Source: Pelagibius litoralis
GTDB lineage: Bacteria; Pseudomonadota; Alphaproteobacteria; Kiloniellales; Kiloniellaceae
Assembly: GCF_011683915.1 (NCBI RefSeq)
Contig: NZ_JAAQPH010000001.1
Span: forward strand, 124,001-188,000
DNA length: 64,000 bases
Direction of reading: 5' to 3'
A program made the translations under genes and the position numbers. The notes beneath the pieces were generated by a model. It was not told where the DNA came from, made no database searches, and was given only the letters and a program-made list of their open reading frames with translations. Below, one piece after another: positions 54,694-63,868 of the stretch; the stretch's first letter is position 1; each line of letters begins with the position of its first letter.

Positions 54694-55822
54694 GGCCGTG
54701 AATGCCGTGTCGCCGCCGCGCTTCATCGGCAGCGAGATCTATCGGCGCTCGACCTATGGCGGGCGCCATCCCCTGGCTATCCCGCGCGTCTCCACCTGCA
54801 TGGATCTCTGCCGGGCGCTCGGCTGGTTGCCGGAGGCGGCTTATATCGACAGTCCGCGGGCAACCCCGGCGCAGCTGACGCGGTTTCACGATCCGGCTTA
54901 CGTGGCCGCCGTGCAGAAGGCTGAGCGCGAGCAGCAGCTGAGCGTGGCGGAGCAGGAACGCTTCAACCTCGGCCGCAACGGCAATCCCATCTATCCGGAG
55001 GTCTTCCGCCGCCCGGCGACGGCCTGTGGCGCATCGATCCTGGCTGGCGAGCTGCTGGCGGAGCCCGGCATCGTCCACAGCCCCGCCGGCGGCACCCACC
55101 ACGGCCGCGCCGGCCGGGCGAGTGGGTTCTGTTATTTCAACGATCCGGTCTTGGGCATCCTGACCCTGCTGGACCAGGGGATCGCGCGGGTCGCCTATCT
55201 GGACGTCGACGCCCATCACGGCGATGGCGTGCAGGATGCCTTTCATGACGACCCCCGGGTCCTGACCTTGTCGATCCACGAGGATATGCGCTGGCCCATG
55301 GCGCCGGGCAGCACGGGCGGCGCCGATGATCGGGCCGGAGGGCTGGCCCGCAACTTTCCGGTACCGGCGGGCTTCAACGACAGCGAATTGGCGTTCCTCA
55401 TGGAAGCCGCCGTCCTGCCGCTGGTCGAGAACTTTGCGCCGCAGGCCTTGGTTCTGCAGTGCGGCGCCGATGGCTTGGAGGAAGACCCGCTGAGCAAGCT
55501 CTCGCTTTCCAACCGCGCGCTCTGGCGGGTCGTGGCTCAGGTCCGTGACCTTGCGCCGCGCCTTCTGGTGCTGGGGGGCGGTGGCTACAATCCCTGGTCG
55601 GTGGGTCGGGCCTGGGCGGGCGTTTGGGCAACGCTCAATGGCTTCGAGATACCCGGGCGCCTGCCGGATGGGGCCGAGGCGGTGCTGCGCGCTCTGGAAT
55701 GGCGTCACAGCCGGGGCCGCAATCCGCCGGAAGCCTGGTTTACCACCCTGGCCGATCCGCCGCGCGACGGCCCGCTGCGCGAAGAGGTAAGGACGCTGGC
55801 GGCCCGCGCGACAGCTTCCTGA
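54686..55822 (+). CDS. Histone deacetylase-family (AcuC/acetylpolyamine amidohydrolase-like) protein
   Basis: Bacterial members remove acetyl groups from polyamines, proteins or other acetylamides. The 378-residue protein has the zinc deacetylase motifs GGTHHGRAGRASGFCYFND and YLDVDAHHGDGVQDAF, where the DxDxHxGDG pattern and the HH pair supply zinc and catalytic residues. LQCGADGLEEDPLSKLSLSN and LGGGGYNPWSVGRAW complete the family pattern. The ATG at 54686 overlaps the antiporter stop by eight bases, so the genes are coupled. Substrate is unknown; acetoin and polyamine deacetylase roles are both possible. Confidence 0.92.
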   Translation: MSKAVNAVSPPRFIGSEIYRRSTYGGRHPLAIPRVSTCMDLCRALGWLPEAAYIDSPRATPAQLTRFHDPAYVAAVQKAEREQQLSVAEQERFNLGRNGNPIYPEVFRRPATACGASILAGELLAEPGIVHSPAGGTHHGRAGRASGFCYFNDPVLGILTLLDQGIARVAYLDVDAHHGDGVQDAFHDDPRVLTLSIHEDMRWPMAPGSTGGADDRAGGLARNFPVPAGFNDSELAFLMEAAVLPLVENFAPQALVLQCGADGLEEDPLSKLSLSNRALWRVVAQVRDLAPRLLVLGGGGYNPWSVGRAWAGVWATLNGFEIPGRLPDGAEAVLRALEWRHSRGRNPPEAWFTTLADPPRDGPLREEVRTLAARATAS

Positions 55823-55832
55823 CCAGCCTGTG

Positions 55833-56420
55833 CTAGCGGTCTGTTTCGGACATCGCTTCGCGCCGATCGATCAGGGCGCGGACCTGAAGGTGGTATTCAG
55901 CCAGCCTGCCGTCGCTCGCTATGCTCTCCAAGGTCCTGGAGCCGGGCTCATAATAGGCGGTGTAGATGTCGCCGCACATCGTAGCGGCAACCGCATCGGC
56001 TTCCGCAGTTGCAAGCGCCAGCCCCACGGCGTCGAGAAGGCGCACCTCTGGCTCCGCATAACTGCAATGATAAGTGCCGCTCCAGACGAATAGGGCCAGT
56101 TCCGACTTGGTGATGCTTTCCCGATAGGCGTCTTGGTCGCCGAGCAGCAACTGGGCGTGGGCAAGGTAGGTATAGATCTCAAAGTTCGGCACTTCGTGGA
56201 TGTCGATCCGCGCTGCCGCCTCGAAGTCTTTCAAGGCCGCACTGGGGAGCCCGAGGGCCATCTTTGCCAGGCCGCTGCAGAGAAGTTCGGCGTAAGGGGG
56301 ATAGTCGATGATGCTGTGGCGCGGCCTGCAGTCTTCTGACTCTCGCGGGTCCGCCGACTCTGCCGGAGGCGCCGGTACGGCGGTGAGAAGCAGTATCGCA
56401 AATCCCAGAACAAGACGCAT
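55833..56420 (-). CDS. Secreted hypothetical protein with a TPR-like helical region
   Basis: The 195-residue protein has a signal peptide (residues 1 to about 22, ending PPAESA) and then alternating helix-forming segments. LLCSGLAKMALGLPSAALKDFEAAARIDI and YLAHAQLLLGDQDAYRESI resemble TPR-like or Sel1-like packing, with several cysteines (C31, C48 and later). No family is recognised. The ATG at 56420 has a GGGAG ribosome binding site; the open frame upstream is not needed. It converges with the deacetylase gene (10-base gap). Confidence 0.7.
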   Translation of the reverse strand: MRLVLGFAILLLTAVPAPPAESADPRESEDCRPRHSIIDYPPYAELLCSGLAKMALGLPSAALKDFEAAARIDIHEVPNFEIYTYLAHAQLLLGDQDAYRESITKSELALFVWSGTYHCSYAEPEVRLLDAVGLALATAEADAVAATMCGDIYTAYYEPGSRTLESIASDGRLAEYHLQVRALIDRREAMSETDR

Positions 56421-56442
56421 CGCACACTCCCTGCTGATATAG

Positions 56443-56460
56443 GGCCCCGTTGCCGGGGCC
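56443..56460. other. Stem-loop in the leader of the secreted TPR-like gene
   Basis: GGCCCCG (56443-56449) pairs with CGGGGCC (56454-56460) around a TTGC tetraloop, 22 bases before the start codon at 56420. A TATATC-like sequence lies between the two, so the hairpin may be in the promoter or the 5' leader. Confidence 0.4.
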
Positions 56461-56690
56461 GGAAGGGCGGTGGTCGAATGTCCGTCGGGCATTCGAAAAC
56501 GGGCGGCGCCATAGCTTATCCTGCGGTGCCGGCCGGACCGGCGACTGGTCCGCGAAGACAGGGCCCATACTAGCCCGGCGGGCCGGGTCAGGGGAACGGC
56601 TTCTTGTGGCACCCTGAGCGGTCTCGCTGCCGACACCCCCGACCTTATTGCACTTGTGCGCAAAAGCCCGGATGGCTAAAGCTTAGGACT

Positions 56691-57182
56691 ATGGGAAAGC
56701 TGATGAAAATCGCCGCTTTGGGCGCGGTCCTGCTGGGCCTGTTGCTGACCTCCGGTGAGGGCAGTGCCCAGGCACCGGGCAAGCTCGTCGGTTTCGACAG
56801 GGATGAAATCACCATCGAGACTGAGGCGGGCGGGCGTCATGTCTTTGAAGTTGAGATGGCGGTATCGCCCGAACAGCGCTCTCAGGGGCTGATGTTCAGG
56901 CACAGCATGGCCGCAACGGCGGGCATGTTGTTTCTCTTCGAGCGGTCGGAACCGCGTGCCATGTGGATGAAGAATACGCTTATCCCCCTGGATATGCTCT
57001 TCATCGACGAAAGCGGCGTCATCGTGCGCATTCACGAGCGCTCGGTGCCATTTTCGTTGCAGGCAATCGCTTCCGGTCAAGCCGTTAGCGCGGTCTTGGA
57101 GTTGAACGCAGGGACGTCTTCACGTCTGACCATCAAACCCGGTGACCGGGTTCTCCACGCTGCGTTCGGTTCAGGATCCTGA
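56691..57182 (+). CDS. Secreted DUF192-domain protein
   Basis: The 163-residue protein has a signal peptide (ending near GSAQA) and a single DUF192 domain: RHVFEVEMAVSPEQRSQGLMFRHSM (in two blocks), MLFLFERSEPRAMWMKNTLIPLDMLFID, and PGDRV near the C-terminus. DUF192 proteins are widespread, secreted and of unknown biochemical role. ATGs at 56691 and 56703 are both usable. The gene stands alone between the divergent TPR-like gene and a convergent small secreted protein. Confidence 0.9.
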   Translation: MGKLMKIAALGAVLLGLLLTSGEGSAQAPGKLVGFDRDEITIETEAGGRHVFEVEMAVSPEQRSQGLMFRHSMAATAGMLFLFERSEPRAMWMKNTLIPLDMLFIDESGVIVRIHERSVPFSLQAIASGQAVSAVLELNAGTSSRLTIKPGDRVLHAAFGSGS

Positions 57183-57227
57183 GAGCACCGACCTCACATC
57201 TGTAAGCCCAGTTCCTGAGACACCAAC

Positions 57228-57524
57228 TTAGGCCTCCGGGTCCGCGGCAATCTGCTCCATCGCGCGCCAGCCTTCACCGGCAGCAACCAGGCAGCTCATG
57301 CCTTGCGGGGTCGTCACGATGATGGACCAGGTCGTACCATTGCCGGTGCTGAGCACCTCGACCAGTCCGCCGTTGTGGGTGACACCCAAAGCGACAGGCG
57401 CTTCTTTGTACTTCTTCTGCAGAACCTGCAGAACCGAATCCCGCTGATCACACTGAGGCTGCGCCGTCGCTGCGGTGGTGCTAGCGATGGCGAGTCCGGC
57501 GCTGAGCGCTACGATCTTCCACAT
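57228..57524 (-). CDS. Small secreted protein of unknown function
   Basis: The 98-residue protein has a signal peptide (about residues 1-21, ending TAATAQ) and a mature part with two cysteines (in QPQCDQRDS and MSCLVAAGEG), which may form a disulfide. Segments are QVLQKKYKEAPVALGV and GGLVEVLSTGNGTTWSIIV. No family could be named. It converges with the DUF192 gene. A 12-bp palindrome lies about 90 bases upstream of its start. Confidence 0.75.
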   Translation of the reverse strand: MWKIVALSAGLAIASTTAATAQPQCDQRDSVLQVLQKKYKEAPVALGVTHNGGLVEVLSTGNGTTWSIIVTTPQGMSCLVAAGEGWRAMEQIAADPEA

Positions 57525-57614
57525 GATTGGCCTCGTCTTTCATTGCACGTTCAGCGAAACCCTCTCCGCCGATCTCACAATTTTTCCACGTGCGAATGAA
57601 GATGGCCTTAACTT

Positions 57615-57626
57615 TCACTTAAGTGA
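57615..57626. promoter_or_regulatory. 12-bp perfect palindrome in an AT-rich spacer
   Basis: TCACTTAAGTGA is a perfect palindrome in a spacer (57525-57653) that is clearly more AT-rich than its surroundings. The spacer follows the O-methyltransferase stop and precedes the small secreted protein start, so the site could be an operator for the latter. Confidence 0.45.
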
Positions 57627-57653
57627 TCGTTAACGTCATTAAATAACTTTTGA

Positions 57654-58331
57654 CTACGAATTTTTGTCATTTTGTTTGTGTGCAAGCATCAGGCCGTCAC
57701 CGATCGGCACGAGCGAGCAGGTCACCCTTTTATCGCCCGCGACCTTCGCGTTGATCGCGCGAATCGCCAGGGTGTCTGCGTCATTCTTCGACGGATCGAT
57801 GACCGAGCCGTTCCACAGCACGTTGTCTATGGCGATCAATCCACCGGGGCGCAACAGCTGTAAGGCGAGTTCGTAGTATGAATCGTAGTTGGATTTGTCC
57901 GCATCGATGAAGGCGAAGTCGTAACGTCCCGCGTCTCCGGCGTTAAGCATTTCCTGCAGCGTTTCGACCGCCGGGGCAATGCGCAGATCGATCTTCCCGG
58001 CAACGCCGGCCTCCTGCCAGAAGCGCTGGCCGATGGCGGTGGTTTCCGCGTTCACGTCGCAGGCCACGATCTTGCCGTCGGCCGGCAGGGCAAGCGCCAC
58101 CGCCAGGGCCGAATAGCCGGTGAAGGTGCCGACTTCGATGCAGCGCCTGGCCCCCATCAGTTGCACGAGCAGCGCCATGAACTGGCCCTGTTCCGGGGAG
58201 ATCTGCATCATCGAAGCCGGAACCCTGGCGGTCTCCTCACGCAGCCGGCGCATAACCTCGGGTTCGCGCAGGGAGTTGGCCAGCAGGTAGTCGTAGAGCG
58301 CGTCGTTGAGGTCGAGGGTGCGGTTGGACAT
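57654..58331 (-). CDS. Class I SAM-dependent O-methyltransferase (caffeoyl-CoA OMT-like)
   Basis: The 225-residue enzyme has the family pattern: LMGARRCIEVGTFTGYSALAVALALP (SAM-binding strand and glycine loop), ACDVNAETTAIGQRFW (acidic residue after the second strand), DFAFIDADKSNYDSYYELALQLLRPGGLIAIDN in two blocks (metal-binding DADK). The substrate of bacterial members is rarely known. The ATG at 58331 has TTGGAGC upstream; the in-frame TTG at 58346 is weaker. It follows the DUF1491 gene by 27 bases on the same strand. Confidence 0.92.
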   Translation of the reverse strand: MSNRTLDLNDALYDYLLANSLREPEVMRRLREETARVPASMMQISPEQGQFMALLVQLMGARRCIEVGTFTGYSALAVALALPADGKIVACDVNAETTAIGQRFWQEAGVAGKIDLRIAPAVETLQEMLNAGDAGRYDFAFIDADKSNYDSYYELALQLLRPGGLIAIDNVLWNGSVIDPSKNDADTLAIRAINAKVAGDKRVTCSLVPIGDGLMLAHKQNDKNS

Positions 58332-58358
58332 CTGCGAAAGCTCCAAAAATTGCGGGAT

Positions 58359-58706
58359 TTAGAGCACCTTGCCCTCGAAAGGGTGGCGGCCCTCGCGGTC
58401 TTCGATTTCGACGACCCAGACGTCGGGGTCCCGGGTGACGGCCCGGTCTATGTAGGCATCGGCGGCGCTTTCTTCCACCAGGCCGCCGCCCAGCGCCGGC
58501 ATCCAGGCGAGGTCGCCGTCCAGATTGCGGGCTTGGCTGAGCACCTTGCAACCGGCCTCAAGCTGGTTGATCTTCAGGATCAGCGTGCCGCTGTTCTTTT
58601 CGCCGCGATGGACCACGGTAGCGGGAATGCCGTCGACGATGCAGCGCTTGATGTGCGCCTTGATCCAGAGTTCGGACGGCAGGCGCCCGTCCGGCTGCAT
58701 GTCCAT
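58359..58706 (-). CDS. DUF1491-family protein
   Basis: The 115-residue protein fits the alphaproteobacterial DUF1491 pattern: LPSELWIKAHIKRC, ATVVHRGEKNSGTLILKINQ, and a C-terminal VTRDPDVWVVEIEDREGRHPFEG. Its role is unknown. It starts three bases after the prfC stop and is followed by the O-methyltransferase gene, so prfC, DUF1491 and the methyltransferase form one transcript. ATGs at 58706 and 58700 are both possible. Confidence 0.85.
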   Translation of the reverse strand: MDMQPDGRLPSELWIKAHIKRCIVDGIPATVVHRGEKNSGTLILKINQLEAGCKVLSQARNLDGDLAWMPALGGGLVEESAADAYIDRAVTRDPDVWVVEIEDREGRHPFEGKVL

Positions 58707-58709
58707 TTC

Positions 58710-60296
<1,587 letters not shown>

Positions 60297-60545
60297 GCTC
60301 TTGGATCTGGGTTCCCGCAGGCTCCGGCCAAAACAGCGCTGCCTGCTGTAACGGCGCGCCTTATAGCCGGGCAGGGGCGAAATGTCGATGGCCGCGGTTC
60401 TGCCCGCTGCCACGTCGGAGGGCTGCCGGGGCGGGTGTGTTCTTTGGGGCGCAGGCTCGCTCCGGTTGCCCGCCCCGGGCTTCGGTGACAGTCTGGCCGG
60501 CCCAGGGGCGACTTGGGGCAACTCTAAGGGGGGACTCTGCCGGCC

Positions 60546-61169
60546 GTGCTGACCGTCGAGCTGGATCTTGAACGCATCAACGAGGCCCAGGCGGGCTATC
60601 TGAAGCAGCGGACCCGGCGCGGGGCGCATTTCGCCAATCAGGTGCGGGTGTTCCGCGACGCCTTCGTTTATGCCGCCAAACGCCTGGCCGAGCGCCAGAG
60701 CGCGGCGGCGGCCAAGGGCGCGCCGCTGCTGGTCGACGGCACCCAGCAGACCCTGGAGGACCAGCTTTTTGGTCCCCTGGCGACCGAGGGCTGGCCGAAG
60801 CGCGCCGCCGCCGTGCTGCACGGCCTGCATCTGCCGGCACGGCCGCTGCTGAAAGCCATGCCCTGCTGCCCCGGCGGGCCGAACTGGTCGGTGCTGGATG
60901 GCGACAGCTACTTGGCTCAGCTTGACGATGGGCCGCCCCAGGAACGTGAGCTGGGCGACACCACCGCCCTGGCGGTCTATCTCGCGCCGCTTTGCCGGCT
61001 CCGGCTGCTCTGGATCGGGGCGGAAAGCGAATACCCGCAGGCTGTCGCCCGGCTGGGCCAGGAAACCCGCCTCTGGGCCGATTGGCGCCCGGTGAGCCCG
61101 GACTACGCCGATTGGCTGGATAATGCCTGCCGGGCCGGGCTCAAGGGCCCGGAAACCGCCGATTCTTGA
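60546..61169 (+). CDS. Hypothetical protein of unknown family
   Basis: The 207-residue protein starts at a GTG (60546) preceded by AGGGGGGA. It is helix-rich, soluble, with conserved-looking blocks QRTRRGAHFANQVRVFRDAF, ALLVDG-like turns, GPNWSVLDGDSYLAQLDD and LWIGAESEYPQAVARLG. Tryptophans and prolines cluster in the C-terminal third. No domain was recognised and no signal peptide is visible. The stop codon overlaps the -35 box of the next gene's promoter. It is divergent from prfC. Confidence 0.6.
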   Translation: MLTVELDLERINEAQAGYLKQRTRRGAHFANQVRVFRDAFVYAAKRLAERQSAAAAKGAPLLVDGTQQTLEDQLFGPLATEGWPKRAAAVLHGLHLPARPLLKAMPCCPGGPNWSVLDGDSYLAQLDDGPPQERELGDTTALAVYLAPLCRLRLLWIGAESEYPQAVARLGQETRLWADWRPVSPDYADWLDNACRAGLKGPETADS

Positions 61170-61203
61170 CAGATTCTGCAAATTGTTGTTTAATTCGACA
61201 ACA
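61166..61203 (+). promoter_or_regulatory. Promoter and overlapping palindromic operator of the HTH gene
   Basis: A TTGACA (61166-61171) is followed after 17 bases by TTTAAT (61189-61194), a good sigma-70-type pair. A 6-bp inverted repeat, TGTTGT (61184-61189) and ACAACA (61198-61203) with 8 bases between, overlaps the -10 box. The gene downstream (61261) encodes a small HTH protein, so repression of its own promoter is likely. The TTGACA also overlaps the stop of the upstream gene. Confidence 0.75.
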
Positions 61204-61260
61204 GATCGGCCTATATAGGGCCTCACAAGCGGTATGAGTGACGCTGGAAAGGAACATACC

Positions 61261-61563
61261 ATGGCAGTCAGCAGGTTGCGGCCGGCCCCCCGGATAGAGG
61301 GCGCCGATCCCACCGACCCGGATGTCGAAGCCCTGCGGGCGAGCGCGCGCATCGTGGCCCGGATGGAGGTTGCCGATGCCGTCACCGAAGCGCTCAACGC
61401 CTATGCCGGCAGCCTGCGCGACCTGCAGCAGGCGAGTGGCCTCGACCCCGCCTTCGTTTCCAAGCTGGCCGGCGGCAAGGTGAACAAGCAGGGGGCGACC
61501 GTCGCTTCCCTGGCGCAGATCGCGTTGGCCATGAACAAGTCCCTGAAGATCACCATCGAATAG
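61261..61563 (+). CDS. Small helix-turn-helix protein
   Basis: The 100-residue protein has an N-terminal basic, proline-rich part and a C-terminal HTH-like helical region: YAGSLRDLQQASGLDPAFVSKLAGGKV followed by GATVASLAQIALAMNKSLKITIE, shown in two blocks. This looks like an XRE/HigA-type antitoxin DNA-binding fold. The ATG at 61261 has GGAAAGGAA upstream; an ATG at 61234 is earlier in frame and less likely. A promoter with an overlapping operator lies just upstream. The gene is followed 10 bases later by a small membrane protein. No toxin gene is recognised next to it. Confidence 0.78.
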   Translation: MAVSRLRPAPRIEGADPTDPDVEALRASARIVARMEVADAVTEALNAYAGSLRDLQQASGLDPAFVSKLAGGKVNKQGATVASLAQIALAMNKSLKITIE

Positions 61564-61573
61564 GGACCGGTCC

Positions 61574-61849
61574 TTGGACGGCTCCGCGATCGCGCCCTGG
61601 CTCAGTTTTCTTGCCGACATGATGCTGGCGGCTGCGGCGCTCTATGTGACGTCACAGGCGCTGCGCGGCTGGTATCGCGAGCAGCAGGCCGAGAAAATGG
61701 CCGAGGGGCCGGAGAAGCAGTCCCGGATCAACGACGCCAAAACCTTCTACGCCCTCGCCAGCCTCTCCAAGGTCTGGGTCCTGCTCCTGATCCTCGGCGG
61801 CACCCTGATCAAGCTGGGCATCAATCTCTATAACGGCCCTTGGTTGTAA
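61574..61849 (+). CDS. Small membrane protein of unknown function
   Basis: The 91-residue protein has two hydrophobic segments: about residues 9-30 (WLSFLADMMLAAAALYVTSQAL) and about 65-84 (SKVWVLLLILGGTLIKLGI). A charged stretch lies between (EQQAEKMAEGPEKQSRINDA). The apparent start is TTG at 61574, 10 bases after the HTH gene stop; ATGs at 61619 and 61622 would shorten the first segment. It is probably in the same transcript as the HTH gene. No family is recognised. Confidence 0.6.
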   Translation: MDGSAIAPWLSFLADMMLAAAALYVTSQALRGWYREQQAEKMAEGPEKQSRINDAKTFYALASLSKVWVLLLILGGTLIKLGINLYNGPWL

Positions 61850-61939
61850 TCCCTGCTGCCCCTATGTCGTAGGTCAAGAGCAGCGAGCGGCCCGATAGCC
61901 GTGCGCATTTGAATCCACGCAATGCAGGAGCAGATAATC

Positions 61940-62344
61940 ATGGAGTCTCTTACCGCCTGGGCACCGCGTGTCCTCAGTATCCTGCGCATCATGGCGGCCC
62001 TGACCTTCATGGCCCATGGCACGCAAAAGCTGCTGAACTTTCCGATGCGCAGCAGCGAGGGGCCTGGGCCGGAACTGCTCTCCATGCTGGGAATCGCCGG
62101 CGCTATCGAGTTGGTAGGTGGCGCGCTGCTGGCGCTCGGCCTCTTCACTCGTCCGGTCGCCTTTCTCTGCTCAGGCCTGATGGCCGCGGCCTACTTCATC
62201 GCCCACGCGCCGCGTGATTTCTTCCCGACGCTGAACGGCGGCGACGCGGCCATCCTGTTCTGCTTTCTCTTCCTCTACCTGGTCTTCGCCGGCGGCGGTG
62301 CCTGGTCGGTGGATGCCTTGTTGAAGAAAAATAGGTCGGCTTAG
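61940..62344 (+). CDS. DoxX-family membrane protein
   Basis: The 134-residue protein has four membrane segments and the DoxX pattern: LRIMAALTFMAHGTQKLLNFP, GIAGAIELVGGALLALGLFTRPVAFLCSG in two blocks, and a final LYLVFAGGGAWSVDALL. DoxX proteins take part in thiol or quinone-linked redox processes in different bacteria. GGAG at 61927-61930 supports the ATG at 61940; an earlier ATG at 61922 is in frame. Its stop is only two bases from the stop of the convergent GNAT gene. Confidence 0.88.
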   Translation: MESLTAWAPRVLSILRIMAALTFMAHGTQKLLNFPMRSSEGPGPELLSMLGIAGAIELVGGALLALGLFTRPVAFLCSGLMAAAYFIAHAPRDFFPTLNGGDAAILFCFLFLYLVFAGGGAWSVDALLKKNRSA

Positions 62345-62346
62345 CG

Positions 62347-63072
62347 TTAGACCTGTGCCTTGATTGCCGACAGTGTTTGCCGCTGCCGCCCTTCGGCATC
62401 GAAGTTTTCCGGGGCCAGCCAGGCCTGGAAGGCGGCTTTGGCCTGCGGCCATTCCTTGTCGAGCAGGGAGTACCAGGCGGTATCGCGGTTGCGGCCCTTT
62501 ATCACCGCGGCCTGGCGGAACACGCCCTCGAAGGTGAAGCCCAGTCGTTCGGCGGCGGCGCGGGAGCCGGCGTTCAGCGCGTTGCATTTCCATTCGTAGC
62601 GGCGGTAACCCAGTTCGTCGAAGACACGGGCCATCATCAGGTACATGGCCTCTGTCGCCATTACCGTTTTCTGCAGGGCGGGGCCGTAGTTGATATGGCC
62701 GACCTCGATCACGCCGACCGCCGGGGTGATGCGCAGGTAGCTGGCGACGCCGAGCGCCCTGCCATTGGCTTGGTCGACGACGGCGTGGAACAGCGGGTCC
62801 CCGCCCAGGCAGGTTTCCTCCATCCAGGCCCGGAAAGCGCCCGGGTCGTCAAAGGGGCCGTAGGGCAGGTAGGTCCAGATACGGTTTTCCCGGTCGGTCG
62901 AGTAGGCCGCGAAGAGGTCCTCACAATGCCTGTCCGGATCCAGCGGTTCCACCCGGCAGCTACGGCCTTCCATCGCCCTGCGGGGTGGGGCCGGGCGCGG
63001 TGTCCAGTCGGGCAGGGGCTCGCCCAGAAGTGCATCTGGTGGCTGGTTCAGGGGGGCTGGTGTGTCCGGCAT
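62347..63072 (-). CDS. GNAT-family N-acetyltransferase (RimJ/RimL-like)
   Basis: The 241-residue protein acetylates an amine, possibly a protein N-terminus. A proline-rich N-terminal part (to about residue 30) precedes the GNAT domain: RVEPLDPDRHCEDLFAAY, the acetyl-CoA strand ALGVASYLRI, VIEVGHINYGPALQKTVMATEAMYLMM in two blocks, and AERLGFTFEGVFRQA. These match the RimJ/RimL-like group acting on non-standard substrates. It is convergent with the DoxX gene. No partner gene suggests a substrate. Confidence 0.88.
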   Translation of the reverse strand: MPDTPAPLNQPPDALLGEPLPDWTPRPAPPRRAMEGRSCRVEPLDPDRHCEDLFAAYSTDRENRIWTYLPYGPFDDPGAFRAWMEETCLGGDPLFHAVVDQANGRALGVASYLRITPAVGVIEVGHINYGPALQKTVMATEAMYLMMARVFDELGYRRYEWKCNALNAGSRAAAERLGFTFEGVFRQAAVIKGRNRDTAWYSLLDKEWPQAKAAFQAWLAPENFDAEGRQRQTLSAIKAQV

Positions 63073-63203
63073 CTCGGTCTCGATAAGGAATGGGCGGCTC
63101 CTTTCTGATGCCGTCAGGCGGCCCGCCGGGCAAGGGCCAGATCGGCAAAAAGCGGAGAACCACTTGATTGCCGGGACCCGCCAGGCGGGCAGCGCGATTG
63201 GTT

Positions 63204-63776
63204 TTACCGATACTGGTCCAGCAGCCGCGCCCAGCTTTCCGTGTCAATCGCAACGCGCGACATCCGCCCTGGCACAGTATCACGCTGGCTGGTGATGCCG
63301 AACATCTCGTCCTGCATCTCGCCGGTGGTCGGGGCGCTGGCGGCATTGTCGTAGGTCTCGATCGTCAGCGCCGAACCATACTTCTTTTTGAGGTTGGCGG
63401 TGATGTGATCGGCGACGAAGTCGTTCAGCGCATCGCCCCGCAGGCCCCGCTCCCAACCGACCGTGGCTGCATCGCCCTGTCCGGGAATGTTCCGGGCGCC
63501 ACCGGCGGCGTTGGTAGAGGTTGTCCCGCCGCCGGTTTGGTGAATGGCGACGATCTCGCCGTTCACCCGGTAAACGCTGTGCACAGGGACAGCCCTTTGT
63601 TTGGCAAGCTGCGCGGCTCTCTCGGCTGCTGAGGGCCCCTCATGGAGCGTCTGCAGGGTGCGTTGCATGGACTCCCAGCGTTCGGGGTCGGTTTCCTTGA
63701 GGTCATGAAGCTGGTGAAGCTGCGGGGTGATCTCGCGCGCGCTGGCGAGTGGGATTCCACCTTGTATCGTCGTCAT
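63204..63776 (-). CDS. Hypothetical protein of unknown family
   Basis: The 190-residue protein has a charged helical N-terminal part (EITPQLHQLHDLKETDPERWESMQ), a central segment VPVHSVYRVNGEIVAIHQTGGGTTST with glycine- and threonine-rich turns, and a C-terminal helix with LNDFVADHITANLKKKYG. No signal peptide or membrane segment is visible and no family is recognised. Its ATG overlaps the stop of a 31-codon frame upstream (ATGA), suggesting coupled translation. Confidence 0.6.
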   Translation of the reverse strand: MTTIQGGIPLASAREITPQLHQLHDLKETDPERWESMQRTLQTLHEGPSAAERAAQLAKQRAVPVHSVYRVNGEIVAIHQTGGGTTSTNAAGGARNIPGQGDAATVGWERGLRGDALNDFVADHITANLKKKYGSALTIETYDNAASAPTTGEMQDEMFGITSQRDTVPGRMSRVAIDTESWARLLDQYR

Positions 63777-63868
63777 CTGTTCCTCCGTTCATCATGCTCC
63801 CCCGGTGATCCGCGAAGGGTCACCACAACACCTGCAGCAAGAAGAATGCCAAGGACTATCAACTGCAT
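63773..63868 (-). CDS. Possible 31-residue membrane peptide upstream of the 63204-63776 gene
   Basis: A short ATG frame encodes a strongly hydrophobic N-terminus (LIVLGILLAAGVVV) followed by a charged tail rich in R, E and D (GSPGEHDERRNR). Its TGA overlaps the ATG of the next gene in an ATGA arrangement, which supports real translation. No ribosome binding site is obvious, so the call is tentative. The sequence beyond it to the window end holds no supported gene. Confidence 0.45.
   Translation of the reverse strand: MQLIVLGILLAAGVVVTLRGSPGEHDERRNR

Noticed and set aside
60297-61397. N-terminal extension of the prfC frame by about 367 codons
   Set aside because: RF3 homology begins at the ATG at 60296, and the extension overlaps the orphan gene and the HTH gene on the other strand.
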